From Saururus chinensis (Eukaryota; Streptophyta; Magnoliopsida; Piperales; Saururaceae), in contig CP141141.1 of the NCBI GenBank assembly GCA_035235625.1, forward strand, positions 44,229,719-44,293,718: DNA of 64,000 nucleotides, read 5' to 3'. The notes beneath the pieces were generated by a model, which was given only the letters and a program-made list of their open reading frames with translations, had not been told where the DNA came from and searched no databases. The translations under genes and the position numbers were made by a program. Shown here one piece after another: positions 45,416-57,581 of this stretch. Position 1 is the stretch's first letter. Each line of letters begins with the position of its first letter.

Positions 45416-48400
45416 CCATCAAGGAGTAATCACAAGTTGGTGTCACACAGACGGGACATAGACAAGGCCACAAAGGCATGTCATGGTCCAAAAATTCTAC
45501 ACAAGAATTCAAGAAAGATCGGGGTTGTCAATCCCTAAAAATTTGCTTGCCCTGGACGATCCTGGCCAAGGATGTCCCATTCTCACACAGAGACATGGGT
45601 GTTCGCCCAGGGACATCTCCTGCGGAGAGAAGAGCCCGAGTTCTCACACAGAGAACCCTAGAACACGTGGTAGCGGGTGCACACGACATACCACACTGGA
45701 TTCTCAGGGTCCAGATGACACTCATAATAATGTTCTCACAATCCGCAAGACAAGTACACAACTCGTCCCCACATAATTCCATTTAATTAGACTCAACCCA
45801 GGGAGTGCACTCATTCCACACAGGAACTCAAATCAAAACATGTCCTTTCGGACCAATCAACTTACGATTAAACCACGACCGATCAATCTGGCATACAATT
45901 TCACCACATTGCATCCAATCGGTCAAATTCGATTAACCTCAATGAAGCCTCAATTGGAAATCCATTTTCATGATGCGTACAATATGGTACATACATTACA
46001 TGAACCCTAATCCATTATAAGTGCTCTCATAAGCCCCTAATGCATCATTCATAATCACAATATCAAGCTTTAACATCATCATTTTACCCCCACATGTGTG
46101 TGTACCTAGTAGAAGCACTCCGCACAATGCATGTCAACATGCTTGAAAATTAAACTCACTACCGCACTACACATGTGAATTACCATCTAAACATGAATTC
46201 TAGCGAAAATCATAGGAGAAGAAACGTTGAAATCATAACTCAAATCAAGACTCAACCACAAAGGCTACACACATATAAGATCATTCATTTCATCCTTGAG
46301 TCACGACATTGACCAACATCCACACATCAACTAACTACATTCTATCATGACAAATCAGTCCATTAATAGGTTGTTGTCCTACTGAAAATATGCTTAACCA
46401 AAGGGAATCAACCATTCATAATTTTAAGATGACAATTCCAACATCATGCCACAAAACATAAGTCATCCCACAAATCTCTAAGCATATATTCCAACTTTAT
46501 AACCTCAATAGCATGCCTTTCCAGTAGCATAACATGGCTTAAACACTCCACATTCATATGAAATTGGCAAGCTGAAGTGGAATCATTGAAAATAAACATC
46601 ATGCATTAGAACACCATTCTGTTGTGTAGCCGTTCGAACGCCCTTCAGGCCGTTCGATCGGCTAAACGGGAAAAATTCAAATTCACAGTTTGGCCTTTCG
46701 AACACCCAGCAGGCCGTTTGATCGGTTGAACTGAAAATTTGTTGATCCGACAGTGTTGCTGTTCGAACGCCCAGGAGGCCGTTCGAACGCTAACAAGGCA
46801 GAACTGGTCATCTTCTTCCTTTCGCAAATCCAAACTGAAACACCATTGATAACACTTCAAATCAACATCTAATACCCTAATCATCATCAAAAGTATTTCA
46901 TGACTTCCAGAATGTTAAACCATATCATAATAATACAAAACCCTAAGAAATCGGGATTAAATATTTCTATTTTCTAATCATGCCATTAACACACCAAATC
47001 AAGTAACTCCATTCAAAATAAGCTAAAAATCAAGAGTTTTGCCTTGGATAAACTGAAAATTTGAATGTCCATTACCTTATCACTTGATTAAGCTCAGATT
47101 TGAGGGTCACCCTTCTTGAAAACCTTACAAAAACATAGAGTTTGGATTAAACTCTATTAAAAATTAATTTACCAAAGAAATCCCTAATTAAAACTTAGAT
47201 CTAGATCTTTTTGAACATAAAAATCGAATTTTGAAAGCTAGAGTTTGTAGTAAAATACAAATAAGTAGTTTTTGATCTCCAAAAACGAATTGAAACAAAG
47301 GGGAAATGGTAGATTTAGAAGAGAATAAGAAGAAAGCTAGGGTTTAGTGCTTAATTAGAGTATGCTTACTTTAAACACCTTCTAATCCGGGCCTAATTGG
47401 GGATTAGGCCTGACCTCTCCTCCTTAGCCTATTCCCAAAAATAGAAATGACTCAGGTTTGGCCTTTTATAGTAAGGGTTGTGTAAGGTCCCTGATTTTTC
47501 TACGATTTTCTGGGATTTTCTGCTATTTTCTTGGTCATTTTCGCCAGAGAAATGTGACGTTTCAGCGTATATATATATATATTTGTGTATTTTCCCCGTA
47601 TTTATACCCGTAGAGTCGGGTGTGGGGCATAGTTGCGGACCACGGGTCTTGCTGCGCGCTTACGGCGTAAATTTTGGAGGTTCGACGTGTAACCAGTGGG
47701 TTAACGTGCATTGGGGATGCGTTTGGAAAAAGAAAAAAAAATAAAAAGGAAAATTCAGATCGGGTCGGGATCGCCCGATCCAAAACCCGGATGTGAACAG
47801 TACCGCCGCCCCCCCCATTTCCGTCTGATCCCTGTGCCCGGCCGCCGGTAGGCCGCTGGACCGCCGCACCGGCTCCGCCCCGGCCGTGCGACGGCAGGGG
47901 AGCCGCCGTCCCGGCCCCCACGGCCGCGCTGCCTCTTCCCCCGGTTTGCCCCTTTCTCTTTGTGTTTTTGATTCCACCGCCGCCGTTGGCCGGCCGGCTG
48001 CCCACGGCTCCGCCATGGGCCGGCAACGACGGGAGGACACTCCCCCCGGCCCCGGATGGCCTCTGCTCCGCCGTCCCGCTCCGTTTCCCCACTACCCCTG
48101 TTTGCCGCCCCTCTGTTTCATGCCGTTCCGCCACGGGCCGGCACGGCCCGGCCGGCCGGCCACGGCTCCGCCCTAGGCCAGCGATGGCAAGGAGCCACTC
48201 CTCTCGGCCCGGTGGGCCTCGGCACTGCCGCCCCATCCTCTTCCCCCCTCTCTGCACTGTTCCGCCGACGCACTATTTTGGGCAAACAGTGGTCGCCAGC
48301 GGTGATCTGCAGCCGATTCGGCCTTCCTCTAGCCTCGCCTTGCTCCGGCGAAGGCAGTGGACTACACCTCCATGCCCGATTCAGCCGCCGCTCCCATGGC

Positions 48401-49639
48401 CGCTCCGCCCTTATGGGTTTTCCCCGGTCGTCCCCTATTTTTGGCCTACGCCCGTTTTGGACGTTGTGACTGACGTTATCAGTCGGACGCCGGATTTGAT
48501 TTGGTGGACCTTAGTTCGGCTCCGCCCCGGCCCGGTGATGCCAATGGGCCACCCCTCTGGGTCTTGTTCAGCCTTGCGGCCCGTAGCCGCAATGAGTTCC
48601 GCTTACCGGCATGTGTGCCGTTGACCCTTCTTGCCCATTTTATGTGTTTGGTACTGGACGGCCTCGGGCAAGAATTTGTATGACTTACCATGACAGAAGG
48701 TGGATGAGTTCACCGGCACAGGCCTTGGCTAGTGACAGCCTCATGGCCTTTGCTCGACCGTGACCCTCCCCTTGCTCTCTGTCGTGCGAGATGCACAGTC
48801 GCCCGCACCATGAGTATTGGTTGTGGGTGGCGATCGGCGATGTCGCCGCTTAGATTGGCCATCGCTAGGGCCTTAGCCCTGTTGGCTTTTATGGGCCTTG
48901 AGTCGTCTCCGTTCAGCCCTTTTCCCCCGCCCCTTTTGGGTCGCGTGTGCATGTGGCCACGCGTGTACTTCTGGGTTTAGGCACCGCATTCGTGCCGCCT
49001 AACCATCGGTTGGCTTTGCCACCGAATGGAGTTGACCACTAGAGCCGTCCTCCACCTCTCCTTTGATTCTCAAGCGTTGCCCCACGCTCTCCGCCCTTAT
49101 GTGGGCCCTTGTTGACCGGAATCGTTGTCGTTGGGTGCTGTCCATGGCCGATTTTGACGTCTTTGTGGCCGGCTGAGCACGTCTTAGCCACCGGCCGATC
49201 TTCAGTGTGTACACCATCGACCTATGGTCGCACTGCCACTTATGTTGGCACAATATTTCTCCCGGCCGCCCTAGTGTGCCGCCGTGGATCGCGGGTTTTA
49301 CCGCATTGAGTTCTGACACTCTGTTTGGCCGTGATAGTTCCGGCGCTTCCTAAAATCCTCGGGACAGCAGCTCTCTCAGCCAGGCAACGGTTTTGACTGC
49401 CAACTCCGCCGCCGACGCCGCCACCGTCGTGTGCTCGCCATCGAACGTCATGATTACGAGGTAGGGGAGTTTTGAACTCGTAAATTCATGAAGCATACTT
49501 TGAATGAGTAGCAGCATGCTAGGATTGTATGATTCCACGCTTGGATGTTAAGTAACGATCTGATTGCATGATGTGCGTGTAAGCATGATTGTATGGTATG
49601 ATTGATATGCATGAGATGTATGCATGTTTTATGGATGTG

Positions 49640-49930
49640 GATTATGTATGCGCTGGCGATGGCTAGCAAATATGTCAGTATGTACGTTTGATGTATGCAT
49701 GTGCTAGTGATGGCTAGCGTGCATGTTTGACGTATGTATGAATGTATGCATGTGCTAGTGATGGCTAGCGTGCATGTTTGAAGTATGTATGAATGTGTGT
49801 GCATGTACTAGTGATGACTAGCATGTACGTTTGATGTATGCATGTGCTAGTGATGGCTAGCGTGCATGTTTGACGTATGTATGAATGTATGCATGTGCTA
49901 GTGATGGCTAGCGTGCATGTTTGTAAGTTA
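49640..49930. repeat. Tandem repeat of about 50 bp in copy C
   Basis: Five or so units of 'gtatgcatgtgctagtgatg' followed by 'gctagcgtgcatgtttgac'. The corresponding part of copy B (about 14,500-14,650) shows no such array, so it expanded in C. Confidence 0.85.
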
Positions 49931-50859
49931 TATATGTATGACCGTATGTGTATGTTGTACGTATGTGTGAGATATACATACGTATGATGGCTTTTGCCGA
50001 TGATATGGTTATGTGTAAGTGTATGTGGGCAGAGGTATGGGCGGTGGACAGTAAGAGGTAACAGAGGCTTTGTCTGAATTTGGATACGGTTGTGTAAGCG
50101 TATGACAGAAGATAAGCGTATGATGGGCAAGGATTAGAATGGATCAGTTTGGGGTGGATTGTATGTTGGGTGATTGTCAGACCGTAAGAGTGTTCATAAT
50201 TGTACAAGCATAACATACAGATTATGAAGTGAAAAATAAGTATAATAAGTGAGATATAAGTAAGAGGGCAACAACTAGGTTGGCTCTGAGGAGCATTATT
50301 TGAGGATGTCAGTGTAAGATGTTTTGGCCATAAGATGGATGGCGAAGTGTGTAAGACTGTAAGGGTTTGTTGTACGATGAGTTTTGTCCATGATGTCGAC
50401 TGGTAAGTGAAGTCTGCTGCCCTGACGAACTTGGGTTTCGGATCGGGCTCAGCTTCAGTTTGACCAGTCGAGGACTGTGAGTTTGTGTGGCATAATTGTA
50501 CCGCATAATGTACTTAATTCAAACTTGAATTATAAGCACAACTAATGATAGCATTGTGAGTATGAGACCTGAGGGTTCGACGGATTAAGTTCCGTGTTTG
50601 AGCTGGCCGCTAATGAGTCGGCCGAGCATTTATCATGTCTTGCCATGGTGTTTATCCTGCGGGATATTGTCTGTGTGTTGTATAGAGCACCGGACGTCTG
50701 ATGCTCTGCTGAGAGCGACTTTGTTTTGATTTGGTCTGCGTGTTGTATAAGCCCAGACGTTTGATGCTCTGTTGAGAGCAATGTATGTTTCTGACTTTGT
50801 CTGTGTGCTGTATGAAGCCCAGACGTTTGATGCTCTGTTGAGAGCGTTGTATGTTTTCG

Positions 50860-51060
50860 CCCAAGAGTGGCACTGTATGTTTCTGCCCAAGTGGCACTGT
50901 ATGTTTCTGCCCAAGTGGCACTGTATGTTTTCTGCCCAAGAGTGGCAATGGCACTATAAGACCCATTATGGTGGGCGATTCTATGGCACTATAAGACCCA
51001 TTATGGTGGGCAATTCTATGGCACTATAAGACCCATTATGGTGGGCAACTGTATGACCCC
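50860..51060. repeat. Two short tandem arrays in copy C
   Basis: Four units of about 22-27 bp with 'ctgcccaagtggcactgta', then three units of about 35 bp with 'ggcactataagacccatt' and 'atggtgggcaattctat'. Relatives with fewer units lie in copies A (590-700) and B (13,620-13,730). Confidence 0.85.
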
Positions 51061-52938
51061 TTATGTGTTGGTGTTTATGTTTGCGCGCTCAGGTAAGTAG
51101 TATCATGGATCTACTCTTACCTGTTTGATCCAGTGCCCTATGAGCATTGGTGTGCCTTACCTTCGGAAAAGTCCATGGCGTTTAGTCACTCCCCGGAGGT
51201 TAAGGTGTTGCCCCAGTGGCATTCTTTTCCCTTTCGACGTTGGAGCCTATTAGTTGTAATGAGCTTCAGTGGTCGTTGATATGTGTACGATTGTGTATGA
51301 GTACGACTGTATGAGTGTGAGTACAACTGTATGTGTATGAGTAAGACTGTAAGCGTATGAGTATGAGTAAGACTGTAAGAGTATGTATGAGCACGACTGT
51401 AAAGAGTATGAGCACGACTATAAGAGTATGAGTACGATTGTGAGAATATGTTTCTGAGTAAGACAGTAAGTATGATTTTGTGCAGACTGTACGAGTGAGG
51501 TCGTACGAGTCGGATTGTATGAGTAAGGTCGTACAAGTATGCATATATTGTATGAATATGTGTACGGTGGTACGAGTAAGTTGTATGACCCTGGATAAGG
51601 GTGTTCGTGTAAGTTGATTGGTTAGTATGATTTTGGCACGATGGTGCCTTGGTATGATTTTGGCATGATGGTGCCTTGGTATAATTTTGGCACGTTGGTG
51701 CCTTTGGTATGTCTTTGGCACGATGGTGCATTTGGTATGTTTGTATGAGTTCGAGCATGTTTATGATTATGATATGCTTCTGCTTCATGTTTGAGTTGCA
51801 TGACGCATGTGATTATGAACTTATGGAGTTCACCGTTGGGATTTCCCCTACTGGGTATTTTCCTACTGAGTATAAAAATACTCACCCTACTTCTTTTTAG
51901 CCCCGTTGTACTGGAGGTTTTGCAGGTTGTGCGGAGAGCTCCTGGAGATGGAAGCTCGTTTCAGCGGTTGATTGATTCCCGTTGACTCAGGTATCTGCTT
52001 GACTCTCTGCGAGTTTATTTATGTCATGATCTCCTATATTGAGTGAGATGAGACTTTAAGATGTTTATTCTGGACTTTCATTTGGATCAGTCGGTGGACT
52101 GTTATGGGACTTGTACTCAGGGATGCATGGGAGTGATTTGTATTTAAAAGTCTATGATCATAGCAATTTATTCGTACGTGTATTTTCGAGTAGCGCCTGA
52201 GGATAATTGATTTGACAGTACGATGTTTAACCATATGATGTTTTAAATTATAAAATGGTTATACATGTTTTGATTTTATCGTTTTGACTCCGATTTATGG
52301 AAAAAAAAATTTCTATGAGTTTTAAGAAAAAGGGATGAAAAATCTCGGGCGTTACAGGTTGGGCTATGCATGGGTAAGTTATGGGGTGTAAATAGGAAAA
52401 GTAGGCTAAAAGTGGGTATTTTACAAATTTGAGCACTAATTAAGTCTAAGAAAATTCTGAAAATTTTTGTATGACCTTAAGTAGATATCTGGGTTCATTT
52501 GACCCAAAAACAAATTTTTTTAGAAAATAGTAAAAATTCAAAAAAATTCCAAAAATTCACATTTGTTTTAAAATCATTTAAAATCACTAATCTTAAAGTT
52601 GATTTTGATTAAAACCATCATAAATACTATTTATTTCACAAAATCACCGAATAAATTAGAAAATACGTTAATCTCACAATAACCAATAATTAAAGAAAAC
52701 CAAAACCGGTTTAAAGATGAGGGTCCTTACAGGTGCGATTTGGCACTAGCATTCATGCGCTGGAGGGGAGATGTCAGGCCTGGGACATATGAAGCATACC
52801 AGGTGTTCAAGAAAATCGCCCTATGATGTTGCCCCCTCCAAATCAGTTTTAGGACGCAAAGGAGGAGTGGGCCGAGTATCTCGGGCATTGTGGCAAACCA
52901 CGAGAGGGGCTGAACCCCGTTTGGCTTGCCTATAGTTT

Positions 52939-54645
52939 TGTGGCGGCCGTCTTTTTTTTATAATAATTATTATTAATATATCGTTACAATGTTCGACAAG
53001 CTCGACCAACACATGCTCATCTGAACATGACGGTCGTCAATGCATATCACAGTCACATATGCCTTATATTAATCATAGGTATACCACGGAGTCATAGCAC
53101 ATCAAAATATAATACATGCGCTTAAAAGAAACTTTCACACAAGCCATGGACTTAGGTTCGTAGAGTTGATAGTTTACAAGCCTTACAAGTCTTCGGGCAC
53201 ATCATGCCCTTAAACTGCAGTCATATAAATATTTACATATTTTCCAAAATTAGAGAGCAGATAAAATATTTGAGAGACTATTCTTTCTTCACTTCCGCCC
53301 TCGCTGCATTACTTGGAGAATCTGGGGGTGGGTGAGTATTTTAAAATACTCAACAGGTTAATTTAAAATCAAACAGAGATGCTAAGCAGAAATCTCTTTG
53401 AAAACCCTACATCATTTTCTTTATAAACCTTTATCACGATAATTTATGCAGAAACACCGTGATTCCAAATCAAACCAAATCCACAAGCCGTGACACCCTA
53501 CGGCCTACCCTCGGCGCTCATGGGGCAAAAGAGGGCCACTTAGGGACAAAGCTTTCCCACGATGCTCCACCCTGTGCGCACCACTTGTCGATTATATTTC
53601 TCGGCGGGCATCATCACTCTATGATTATTCCGGGTTCTTAAGCCCATGAATTAATCATCACATTGTTCAAAACATAACAATATTCATGCTAAAATAGTTC
53701 ATCACATAACATGTCTCACATAAATCAGTCACATCAGCTCAATCATGTTCAATCATAAGTAAAGAAGTTATACTAAGCACACGTTTAGAGTTTAGTCCCC
53801 TACCTTAACCCTTGGTTACAAATTTGTAACTGTAGAAGCACCAAATAAAGAAACCAACCCCACTACAGTGTCTGGAACGTTTGATTCAGTAGGAAACACC
53901 TTTTGAATCACTTGATTCGGACTTAAAATGGTTGAGAATGGGGGAAAACAAGTTCAGAAGTGGAAAAACTAGAAACAGCCCGAAAAAACTGGTCGGGGTC
54001 ACTATTTATAGGTGCGCGCCATGTGGGCTCCATGCGTGCCACATCACGCGAATTTCACGTGGAGGAGACACGTGCACAACTCGCATCACGGGTGCGTCTC
54101 CCATGCGCTAGGGCCCCGTCACGCCGTTCGGCGCGACGATGTGCATCGTGATCGCGGCGCACGTCGTTGAGGGCTCGGCCCTGCCTGACGCGGACCTGCA
54201 TGCATCGTGTGCCCGGCCTGCAGTCCAGGCGGTGCCGGCTGACGCTAGACGCGTGCTTCGGCTTGCATCAGCCTCTTTTTTTATAATATTTTTTTATTTT
54301 AAAAAAATGAACTTTAAACGCGTGTATCTTTATCACCCGGACTCCGATTCACGCGTTCTTGACACCGTTGGGCTTGTATCGATGAGCCCTACAAAATTAG
54401 ACCCCACATGCGTAGGTTATCCAGCACTTTAATGTGGGTCCCACCCATATGGCACATTTCTCGAGGCTGTAACTTTTGGCCCTAGTGTCCGAATCGAGCG
54501 CTTCCAAAGCCGTTACACTCACTTTTCTGCACTCTACCATACTCTAATAAGATTAAATTTGTAACAACTTTAACTAATTAAAAGAATGCTACCAACACCA
54601 AAATTAACGTATTAGACAACGTATTGGAAATTCAGGGTCGTTACA
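52939..54645 (+). mobile_element. L3-like solo LTR, copy F, nested in gag
   Basis: A 1,707-bp unit from TGTGGCGGCCGTC to CAGGGTCGTTACA, flanked by AGTTT on both sides (52,934-52,938 and 54,646-54,650). Its 3' 350 bp ('gcgttcttgacaccgttggg', 'gagccctacaaaattagacc', 'gtgggtcccacccatatggc') resemble E and inverted D. No coding content. Confidence 0.85.
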
Positions 54646-55330
54646 AGTTTCCTCGCTATACTAGCGATGATGACCGTGTAGAATGGCTATACAAGGCGAA
54701 AAAGTTCTTTGCCTACCAAGGAACGCACTCTGAGGCTGAGTGCTTGCGCATCGCTGGCTTCCACCTTGATGGGGACACCTCAGTTTGGTTCCAGAGTTTC
54801 GAGAAAGAGGTGTGCTATCCCACCTGGGCAGCCTTCTCCGACGAGCTTTGCATTCAGTTTAGGTTGAATGAATTCCAAGACTCCCTGATTGGTCGGTGGC
54901 CGCCTTGGTGGGCACATTCAGGTGTGGTCTAAAGCGTGAAATCTCTGAGGAAATGCGCCACTTCCCTTGCGCCAGCATGAGGGACGTGGTGCACCATGCC
55001 CGCATCGAGGAAGAGAAGCTGACTAGGCAGCGCAGAGGCGGACGGCTTGCACCTATGCCCCGGCTTGTCCTGAGCGCCAACCCACTGTTGGCGACCACTA
55101 GCAACCTAACAGTAGGCTGACCTGGCCAACAACACGCACCGGCCAACCAGATTGTCCGATGTCTTACTCCAGCCTGGATGGAAGAGCGCTAGTCAAAGGG
55201 GTTGTGCTTTCGCTGTGACGAGAAGTTTGTTCCCGGGCACCGCTATTCAATTAAGGGCAGTCTTCTCATGGAAGAGGTAGAAGAGGACAGTGATGGAGGG
55301 GCCGGAGTTGATTCATTTGCACCAGAGGAC

Positions 55331-56410
55331 TAGGGGCGTTAACGAGCCGAGCTGAGCCGAGTATTAGGCTATTTTGGCTCGAGCTCGAACTGCTGAAGCT
55401 CGGCTTGAGCTCAGCTCAAAGCTCGAATAAACTAGAACCTTTCAGCTCGAGCTCGGCTCAATTTAGAAATCCAAAGCTTGGCTCGAGCTCGAGCTCGAAC
55501 TTGAATAAGTGAATCAAAAGCCTTGGCTCGAACTAGGCTTGAACTAAAAAAATAAAAAAAATCTATATATAAATATAGAGTATATGAAGTATCACATATA
55601 CTAATATACTTTTAGTATTAAATATTAATTAATATATTTCAACAAGTATTACGACTACACCGTGAATATTTTATTATAGTTACTATGAAAGAAAAAAAAC
55701 TATGACAAATAAGTTTTAGTTACATATGCTAAAAAAATGCAACATTATTATTTTTCTCTTTTTATGTACATATAATCACTACAAAAGATGTAAAAAATAA
55801 AAAATTATTTAGGCGAGATCGAGATCCAAATGCGCAAGAAGACATAAACTAATCTACCTCCCGAGTTATGTGTGTTCTTATATCATAATATGATGATATA
55901 TGACATCTATACTCACATAGTCATGAGTGAGCCTTGACTCATATAAACGGGTCTCATATATCAATACGATACATAGTATTAGTATATAAATATGTGATTA
56001 TATGTCGTTTTATATATTCCATTCGTCTTAGATTAATAACTCAATTAAATTTTTCAAAATGAACTAATCAAATAGAGCTATTAATCTAAGAATGGAGAGA
56101 GTATGTTATAAATATGTATTTAAATTAACAATCATGTTTATATAAAATATGCATATATATATATATACATTATTTATATATAATTTTAAAATTATATTCG
56201 AGTTCGAGCTCGAGGTCGAGTCGAGTAGCATTGAGTTCGAGTTTTATTCGAGCCGAGCTGAGTCGAGCAGGGGTCGGCTCAAACTCGGCTCGAACTTATT
56301 CGAGCTCGAATTGAGTTCGAGTCGAGCCTTATTCGAGTCGAGTTTAACTCGAGCTGAGCCTAACAAAGCCGAGTTTGCTCATGAGCTAGCTCGGCTCATT
56401 TACAGCCCTA
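55331..56410. mobile_element. hAT-type MITE, nested in gag-protease frame
   Basis: A 1,080-bp unit. The ends are TAGGGGCGTTAACGAGCCG and the inverse of TAGGGCTGTAAATGAGCCG, flanked by an exact 8-bp duplication, CAGAGGAC (55,323-55,330 and 56,411-56,418). The 8-bp duplication and TAGGG ends indicate the hAT superfamily. Both arms (about 200 bp each) are dense in 'gctcgagctcg' words that can pair with each other; the middle is AT-rich with a nested Stowaway. No transposase. Confidence 0.9.
56015..56104. mobile_element. Stowaway MITE nested in the hAT MITE
   Basis: About 90 bp. Left arm ATTCCATTCGTCTTAGATTA, right arm inverse of CTCTCCATTCTTAGATTAAT, next to TA. It is like the copy at 43,022 but more decayed. 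Confidence 0.7.
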
Positions 56411-56640
56411 CAGAGGACGTGTTGCCCAAAATTTCAATCCATGTTTTTTCGGGGGCATTCACTCCACGCATGATGCGAGTATAGGGTTACCTGAAGCGAC
56501 AACAAGTGGCTATCTTGATCGACAATGGGTCTACTCATAACTTTATTAACGGCAAGGTAGCTCATTGGATGGGTTGTTTTGTATCAAACTCTAAACCATT
56601 TGATGTGCTGATTGGCGACCACACCGTAACAACAAACTAT

Positions 56641-57216
56641 CATGCAAAACAAAATAAGGCAAGGAAGATGAATATGCTTGTAAGCGAGTCATAAGATCAT
56701 GACCAAGTCAGCCACATAGGCTGCTCAAAAGTCTCCTTAAAAAGAAAAGGCCGGTATAGAAAGAGCCTGGAATGCGGCATCCTCAAACTAGTGTGAAAAA
56801 GCATCAACAACGTGATTCTCAAGGTTGCACTTGAAGCATCCATGAAGTATTTCTACGGTTGATGATCCAGGGGCATATTTTCATCACAATTAGAAGATAA
56901 CCCCTTGGAAGGACATTCAACCATTTGTATAGGAGTAAGTTGAGTAATAGGAAGTGGTGGAGGAAGTACCTGGAGGATGGCCACCATGTGGCCAGTCTGA
57001 AGATGGAACTAGCAGGGAAGGAAGGGTGGAGGCCAATGGACAAAAGGAGAAAGGCCGATTGAGTTGTGATAACTTTTCTTTGCATGCACAAGCCATACAC
57101 AGTTTTTGTCGAGGAAATCTACAGGAAAGTTTTCAACTCGATCTTAATATGTGGCTTAAAACTTGCTTCAAAGACATTGATAAGTGTGTGGTCTAGCCAG
57201 TAGTGGCCACAATTTA
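56641..57216. other. Unassigned DNA with frames on both strands
   Basis: Follows the protease remnant. It may be further decayed gag of the minus-strand element next door. Nothing recognised with confidence. Confidence 0.35.
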
Positions 57217-57581
57217 CTAAGTGCTCGAACTCATCCTAAAAGGATTGGGCCAATCCCTATTGTTGAACGTAAGGCAACAAGTTGTTAAAATTTTGAGGGT
57301 GTTTAGCCAAAGCGAAGAAGAAGAAGAACATGCACAAATTTGCTCCACGTAGCTCGAGGGTTTTGAGCAAGAAACTAGTCTACCCAACACATAGCACAAC
57401 CCTCCATATGGAAATAAGCCAAGTAGCATTATTCAAGGGCCGAAGTCAAATGAAAATAGAAGAAACACTTGCTCGAGAAATCCATTCATGCGGGTTGTCG
57501 CCCTTGAATACCAAAAACATGACGCGAGTAGGGTTCAAATCTTGGGAAGCGCCACCAAAAGAAAGGTCAACACAACCGTGA
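57217..57581 (-). pseudogene. Second Ty3/gypsy gag remnant
   Basis: On the minus strand from about 57,540 one reads 'VFKGDNPHEWISRA' and, after decay, 'DEFEHLVN' (about 57,225). These are the usual gag landmarks (GDDPHGWI.RAEQFF and FE.L.N). Stops interrupt it. It belongs to a different element from the plus-strand gag, since the orientation is opposite. Confidence 0.6.

Larger units (their letters stand above)
47481..52356 (-). mobile_element. L1-family solo LTR, copy C, nested in G
   Basis: A 4,876-bp unit. On the minus strand it runs from TGTAACGCCCGAGATTTTTC to ATCAGGGACCTTACA. It is flanked by GGTTG on both sides (47,476-47,480 and 52,357-52,361). The sequence on either side joins into the uninterrupted L2 sequence seen at 5,225-5,290 of H1, which confirms the insertion. 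The GC-rich stretch at 47,790-49,400 gives long open frames on both strands that look random (Arg/Pro/Gly/Ala-rich) and are not genes. Tandem arrays lie at 49,640-49,930 and 50,860-51,060. Confidence 0.9.
44468..52731 (+). mobile_element. L2-family solo LTR, copy G, with C nested in it
   Basis: Runs from TATCACGCCCCGG (TG mutated to TA) to GAGGGTCCTTACA, flanked by GGTGC on both sides (44,463-44,467 and 52,732-52,736). Removing nested copy C leaves about 3.38 kb, the size of H1. The minisatellite is at 45,125-45,415 and the palindrome-type motifs at 46,625-46,790. It is inserted in the gag frame of the Ty3/gypsy remnant. Confidence 0.88.
44141..56640 (+). pseudogene. Ty3/gypsy gag-protease remnant, split into four pieces
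   Basis: Remnant in pieces 44,141-44,467, 52,732-52,938, 54,646-55,330 and 56,419 to about 56,640, separated by elements G, F and a hAT MITE. Piece 1 has the start MAGGKQAAAVPK. Piece 3 has the gag core (PRYTSDDD, 'VEWLYKAKKFFAYQG', 'DGDTSVWFQSFEKE', 'FRCGLKREISEEMRHF', 'DVVHHARIEEEKL') and a zinc knuckle at 55,205-55,246 (CFRCDEKFVPGHRY, last Cys replaced by Tyr). Piece 4 has the retropepsin, 'AILIDNGSTHNFI', with the DSG active site changed to DNG. Stops and shifts are present (for example the TAG just after MMRV at about 56,482). No reverse transcriptase follows. Confidence 0.85.

Noticed and set aside
47562..48257. A 231-codon minus-strand open frame, with long frames on the plus strand over the same bases
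   Set aside because: Lies wholly in the GC-rich part of LTR copy C. Composition is Arg/Gly/Pro/Ala-rich, it ends in a (TA)n-encoded tail, and frames are open on both strands as expected from base composition.
55331..56410. The CGAGCTCGAG-rich region as a Ty3/gypsy coding part or a satellite
   Set aside because: The inverted TAGGG ends and exact 8-bp duplication define a hAT-type element that interrupts the gag frame.
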